A stretch of 23,033 nt of DNA from Purshia tridentata. Its lineage: Eukaryota; Streptophyta; Magnoliopsida; Rosales; Rosaceae. Location: assembly GCA_003254885.1 (NCBI GenBank), contig QANT01008865.1, forward strand, positions 1 through 23,033, written 5' to 3'. The position numbers and the translations under genes were made by a program. A model generated the notes under the pieces. The model was not told the origin of the DNA and did not search any database. It worked only from the letters and a program-made list of their open reading frames with translations. Each line of letters opens with the position of its first letter. The first letter of the stretch is position 1. Below are positions 19,117 through 23,033 of this stretch, piece after piece.

Positions 19117-19884
19117 GAAGGGGGACGAAAAGACAAAAATGGACACAAACAACCCTACAATCACAACCCATACCAACGAAAGGAAAAATGAAAAAGGGCA
19201 AACCAAACTTTTCCTGCTACAGTACAGCTTATCTGGCCTTTTAGTATATATAGAATTTTAAATTCAAGTACTAGTTACAACTTACACCAGCTAAGCCAGC
19301 ATAAAGAATGTGACGACAAAGCTTGACATGAGTGAGCCTTTAGTACTAATGTGAAAAGTATTCAAGTAATCATGTGTGTTTTCATCTCCAATTACAATTA
19401 GTGTACACATGGCTTGGTTGAGTAAATGGCTTAAAAGGTTCAGTTTATCTAATTCCTTAATTAGTTTATATATATTGTTTTGTCAATTTCCTTCATATGA
19501 ACATTTTCCTTCATCAGTGGGTTTGGTTTGGTTGCAAGTCGAACTTTTTGTCGTGAGAATGAAAGTAAATGCATGTAATAACATAAATCAACTCTTAATG
19601 TGATGAAAGCATAATTTCATATATACATCAAGCCAATGACATTTTGATTTGCAAGTTAAACCTTCAATTAATTAAAGTCCTAAAGCAAGTTAAAGTGGTA
19701 GACCACTTATTTAAGAATTAAGATGCATGGAAAATAATTAGCAAGCCTTGGATTGCATCATTAATTTGCAACCCAAAATCACACCAACTTGCGACATCCC
19801 AGAGCTCTGGCTTTGAGAGCCTTGGGTCATTAATTTTGAGGAACTATAACACCAACAAAATCAAATTAAAGCTGCTCAAATATT

Positions 19885-20493
19885 TCAACAGAAGGGAACC
19901 ACCAAGTTGTGCAAACAAGTAGCTTTGCCTGTTGCACATGCTGATGAGCTAAAATTGCCATGGACATCATCCAAATTCCACAAACCATCATCCCACAGAA
20001 CATTGTCCTCACTGGAAGAGGCTTCAGGCACATAAACATTGCCACTAAGCATGGAATAGAAGAGGCCTTGCTCCTGATCAGCTGTGTGAGGGTATGTACT
20101 ACTCTCCATGTCCTGCTTCACTTGAGGCCAGGATGGGATCTTAGTGTCAGTTTCATCCAATAAGGCCATGATTATTTTCATGTCTGATTGATAATTAACT
20201 TGCAATTGTTGCTGTTGTTGTTGTTGCTGCTGCTGCTGCTGATGAAACTGCTGCCGCCTTAAGAGGCGAGTTTTTGCCTTTTCGGAGGCATCAGAAGGCA
20301 CTTTGGCCTTTTTCTTGAAATGGGTTCTCCAGTAGTTCTTGATCTCATTATCAGTCCTTCCAGGCAAACTTCTTGCTATTGTTGACCATCTGAATTTTTT
20401 TAATACAGCAAGCATATAAGCCTTTGGTATATTGCCAACTAAGCTAACTTATACCAGAAAATAGAAAACTCAAATGGAAAATTGTTGCTGTTG

Positions 20494-20545
<52 letters not shown>

Positions 20546-21313
20546 TGCTGCTGATGAAACTGCTGCCGCCTTAAGAGGCGAGTTTTTGCCTTTTCGGAGG
20601 CATCAGAAGGCACTTTGGCCTTTTTCTTGAAATGGGTTCTCCAGTAGTTCTTGATCTCATTATCAGTCCTTCCAGGCAAACTTCTTGCAATTGTTGACCA
20701 TCTGAATTTTTTTAATACAGCAAGTAGTTAAGCCTTTGGTATATTGCCAACTAAGCTAACTTATACCAGAAAATAGAAAACTCAAATGGAAAAAAGAAGA
20801 AGAAGAAAGAAAGAAAGTTTACCTGTTTCCCCATATAGCATGGAGCTCTAGAATTATGCTCTCTTCATGCGGAGTTATCTGCCCCCTCTTAAGATCTGGC
20901 CTCAAATAATTCACCCACCTCAGTCTGCAGCTCTTTCCATTCCTTTTCAGTCCTATATAACCAGAGCAAACAAAACATTTTTAGTCCCATTCACTCCATT
21001 AATGCATCTATAAGAAAATGGCTAAGACTATAGTAATCCTAGTACTGTCTTAGCCATTACCAGTTGATAACAGGACAAGAATGGCCCCTTATACACAAGA
21101 AGACTAGCAAAGGGTATGTATATATGTATATATATGGGATGGGTGGAACTGCATACCTGCAAGTCTAGCCACAGAGTTCCATCTTCCTTCACCATGAACT
21201 CTTACATACTCAATAAGCAATCTATCTTCCTCAGCAGTCCAAGGACCCTTTCTCCAACCCTCCTCTTCCATTATACCCCAACCCATATGACCTGCCATCA
21301 TCCCCCAATACAT
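19885..21313 (-). CDS. R2R3-MYB transcription factor 2, with duplicated exon-3 acceptor
   Basis: Exons 21157-21313, 20823-20952 (130 bp) and 19885-20389 give 792 nt and 263 aa, matching MYB gene 1 throughout: R2 and R3 repeats, [24 protein letters not shown], 12 glutamines, [14 protein letters not shown] and terminal LVVPFC. This needs the distal acceptor (AG at 20390-20391) and a 433-bp intron 2. A second, nearer acceptor (AG at 20702-20703, exon from 20701) exists because 276-312 bp are duplicated. Using it keeps frame but ends at a TGA (20470-20472) after 172 aa: both MYB repeats, 24 glutamines, then FSI. The ATG at 21313 is chosen by homology. The acidic C-terminus would be lost in the short form. 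Confidence 0.88.
20205..20792. repeat. Tandem duplication across intron 2 / exon 3 of MYB gene 2
   Basis: 20205-20480 (276 bp) and 20481-20792 (312 bp) are direct copies. Each runs from the end of the glutamine codons (ATTGTTGCTG) through the start of exon 3 and its acceptor into intron 2 (CTCAAATGGAAA). The copies differ at only a few bases (GCTATT/GCAATT; AGCATA/AGTAGT) plus 36 bp in the CTG tract. MYB gene 1 has a single unit. Confidence 0.95.
20503..20541. repeat. (CTG)13 / CAG tract in the proximal exon-3 copy
   Basis: Thirteen uninterrupted CTG triplets (CAG on the coding strand), within a 24-codon glutamine run broken by CAA codons. The other copy (20205-20480) has five in a row. The 12-codon difference accounts for all of the length difference between the duplicate units. 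Confidence 0.95.
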
Positions 21314-21410
21314 GTGAAAGCAGAACTTTTGTGTTCTGCTCAGGTATACTTGGCTAATTATAAAGTTTTGTCTTCCCAACTCTATGGCATTTTTGCTAGT
21401 GTTTGTCGCA

Positions 21411-21420
21411 TATTTATATA
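21411..21420 (-). promoter_or_regulatory. TATA box of MYB gene 2
   Basis: TATATAAATA on the minus strand, about 100 bp upstream of the ATG, matching the TATA region of MYB gene 1. Confidence 0.6.
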
Positions 21421-22479
21421 TCAACAGCATAGACCCCTACTTTGTTCCATCAGTCACTTTACTGTCATTTTCAAATCCTCCCTATGCTTTCCACTATTTA
21501 AGGGTACAAATGATCTGATCTCTCAAAAATATATACCATCACCAAATCTGAAATGACAAAAACAATCTGCCACACCTTTTCCACTTGTAAATGGTCTAAG
21601 ATTGTTCCATCACTTATTTTTAGCCTCTTTATGATCATCATGTCTGTCTTATCCTTCGACGTGTGATTCAACATCTTGATGATCAAGTGGCTGCAATGTT
21701 TCAATCAAGCAAGCAGCACAAAGACAGAGTAAAACTTTCATTTTCCGAGTGTATGCACTTTTTATGTTTGTCTCTCTCATCATATGACTTCTCACTTGAT
21801 GACATTAAAGATGTTTACATACATGATACGTGGCATTAAAACTTATTTCATAAAAAACAGGTTCGTTTTAGTGTAATTATTTTTTAGTTTCTTTATTGTT
21901 TTAATATTTTAAAATTTTAGATGTGTTTGAAAAGTGCTACTTCACAATATTTTTTATACATGTATGGAAAGATGTATAAATTTATTGTATGAATCCGGTC
22001 AAGTATGTAGAATAACCAATATAAGAAAGTTCAAGAAAATATTTGGCTTATACAATGGCATTTGGGAACCCAAAATATGATATTATATTGGGTGACACAC
22101 TCTAATAAGGATCTAAATCTTTTAGTTTACAACTTAAACTCATGGATGCTAAAGTGAGACGAAAGGGAAATAGCAATGTCATAGCCAGAGAGGCCACGTA
22201 TGCATTTAGAGAGGAAGAACTAGAAGCTCCATAGCATACTAGGCATAGTCTAAAAGAAATTTAAGTTTAAAAATTAGGTGGGTGGGGGAATTTTTAAGTT
22301 GAAAATTGCAAGAGGCCAATGGGTACGGACCAGGTGTTGGATTTGCTTACTTCTTAAGGAGATTATTCCCAAGTAGTCACCATATGATGGAATTAAATAT
22401 GAATTTGGTGATACCATTTTCGGTATTGGGGTATTATAATACTCAAGGCATTGATGGGTTTGGAACGTCACCAAGGAGA

Positions 22480-22485
22480 CACGTG
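22480..22485. promoter_or_regulatory. Conserved G-box upstream of MYB gene 2
   Basis: CACGTG in the context GACACGTGGTGC, about 1.17 kb upstream of the ATG, identical to the site at 11063-11068. It sits in one of the best-conserved parts of the duplicated upstream region. Confidence 0.5.
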
Positions 22486-22589
22486 GTGCGTTTTTTATAT
22501 TTTGGGAATGATAATGCTTTATGGACCACCCGCGGCATGGATTTTTAATGTTGCAATGCTTTGTAGGTAAGGCTGATGGTGTAAAACGA

Positions 22590-23033
22590 GTAAAGCTAGT
22601 TAAATTCTGGAATTTGGATTTCAAATCTATGTATTTGAAATTTATGTAATTGAAATATCTAGATTTAAAATTTTATTGTTTGGATACAAATTTTAAAAGT
22701 GAGGATTTCACTGAATATATCAATTTTAAATTGTTTTTGACAATTTTAAATTTTAAATATATGATTAAAAATAAAAAATAAGATGTGCCTGAAAAATTAT
22801 TGGAAGGCAGTCGGAAAAGTCAACGAGGGTGGCTGGAAAAGTCGCCAAAGATGGCTGGTGGTGGTCGCCAATAGTTGTGGCCGAAGATGAGGGAGAGAGA
22901 GAGAAAAAAAAGTGGGATGGTAGGATTTCAAATACTTAGTTGGAGAAGGTATTTGAAATTCATGGATTTAGTCCTCTAAAATTCATCTTGAATTTGGGCC
23001 AAATCCAAATACACTTTTTTAAATGAATCAAAA
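22590..23033. other. AT-rich MITE-like sequence, ends undefined
   Basis: Multiple short inverted words occur (ATTTGAAATT, GGATTTCAAAT, and near 23000 CCAAATCCAAATACAC, whose complement resembles the TTTGGATTT at 22614). The interior has repeated GGCTGGAAAAGTCGCC-type words at about 22800-22860. It is absent from the left MYB segment. No ORF, clean terminal inverted repeats or target duplication can be shown, and it may continue past the window. Confidence 0.3.

Larger units (their letters stand above)
17990..19254 (-). mobile_element. Candidate non-autonomous Helitron (1265 bp)
   Basis: In minus orientation it starts TCTATATATACTAAAAGG (TC at 19254-19253) and ends CTAG (17990-17993), a CTRR end, followed by T. 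A GC-rich hairpin lies 8 nt before CTAG: stem CCCGC/GCGGG at 18002-18006 and 18015-18019. These are the hallmarks of plant Helitrons, which move by rolling-circle replication and often carry gene fragments. It encodes no Rep/helicase. One imperfection is that the base before TC is T rather than the expected A. It sits directly against the right MYB segment (19293). Confidence 0.65.
19293..22545. repeat. Segmental duplication, right copy (contains MYB gene 2)
   Basis: Direct copy of 8297-11180. The 3' flank (19293-19884), gene and upstream flank (to about 22545) align, with indels. The extra length relative to the left copy comes largely from the 312-bp internal duplication in the gene (20481-20792). 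The non-genic 19293-19884 and 21431-22545 parts hold no further genes that I can see. Confidence 0.85.

Noticed and set aside
20205..20560. CRISPR-like or satellite array from the repeated CTG units
   Set aside because: The repeats are glutamine codons in an exon and its duplicate; no spacer structure is present.

Overview
This is a plant nuclear window, most likely from a eudicot. The evidence is GT-AG introns, two three-exon R2R3-MYB genes, a Ty3/gypsy chromovirus, a Helitron with a captured plastid rRNA-methylase fragment, and AT-rich intergenic DNA. The species cannot be named from the sequence. All recognised genes and the retroelement are on the minus strand.

Bases 1-7860 are chromovirus sequence. 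In transcription order (right to left) it reads: 5' LTR (7268-7860), primer-binding site, gag-protease, reverse transcriptase/RNase H, and integrase with a C-terminal chromodomain (to about 2333). A block bounded by single Ns at 2332 and 1593 follows, and then the gag-protease of a second copy (27-1577). The N-bounded block is an 18S rRNA fragment split by one LTR with a 4-bp target duplication. The right-hand element is dead: a 31-bp duplication in gag, a 266-bp duplication at the protease-RT linker, and two in-frame stops in pol. Both LTRs carry a phased array of GAA/TTC units that matches a plant heat-shock element.

Bases 8297-11180 and 19293-22545 are direct copies of one roughly 3-kb segment. 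Each holds an R2R3-MYB gene with identical exon structure, a conserved TATA region about 100 bp upstream of the ATG, and a conserved G-box about 1.1 kb upstream. The left gene (8802-9958) looks intact. The right gene (19885-21313) has a tandem duplication covering the end of intron 2 and the start of exon 3, so it has two competing splice acceptors. The distal acceptor gives a full-length 263-aa protein. The proximal one gives a 172-aa protein that ends just after a 24-residue glutamine run.

Between the MYB copies are, in order: a 164-bp direct repeat (11401-11737); about 2 kb of unassigned AT-rich DNA; a three-exon gene for a Golgi-type glycosyltransferase-like protein (13869-16094, 615 aa), with a stray copy of its own exon-3 acceptor region just upstream; an orphan 5'-leader with a site-II promoter (about 16857-17880); and a candidate non-autonomous Helitron (17990-19254) carrying a fragment resembling plastid KsgA/Dim1-type rRNA methylase (PFC1). 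The right edge is AT-rich, MITE-like sequence.

I found no CRISPR array, tRNA gene or bacterial-type system. The points most worth following are the MYB splice-acceptor duplication, the heat-shock-element LTR, the rDNA/solo-LTR block between Ns, and the gene-capturing Helitron.
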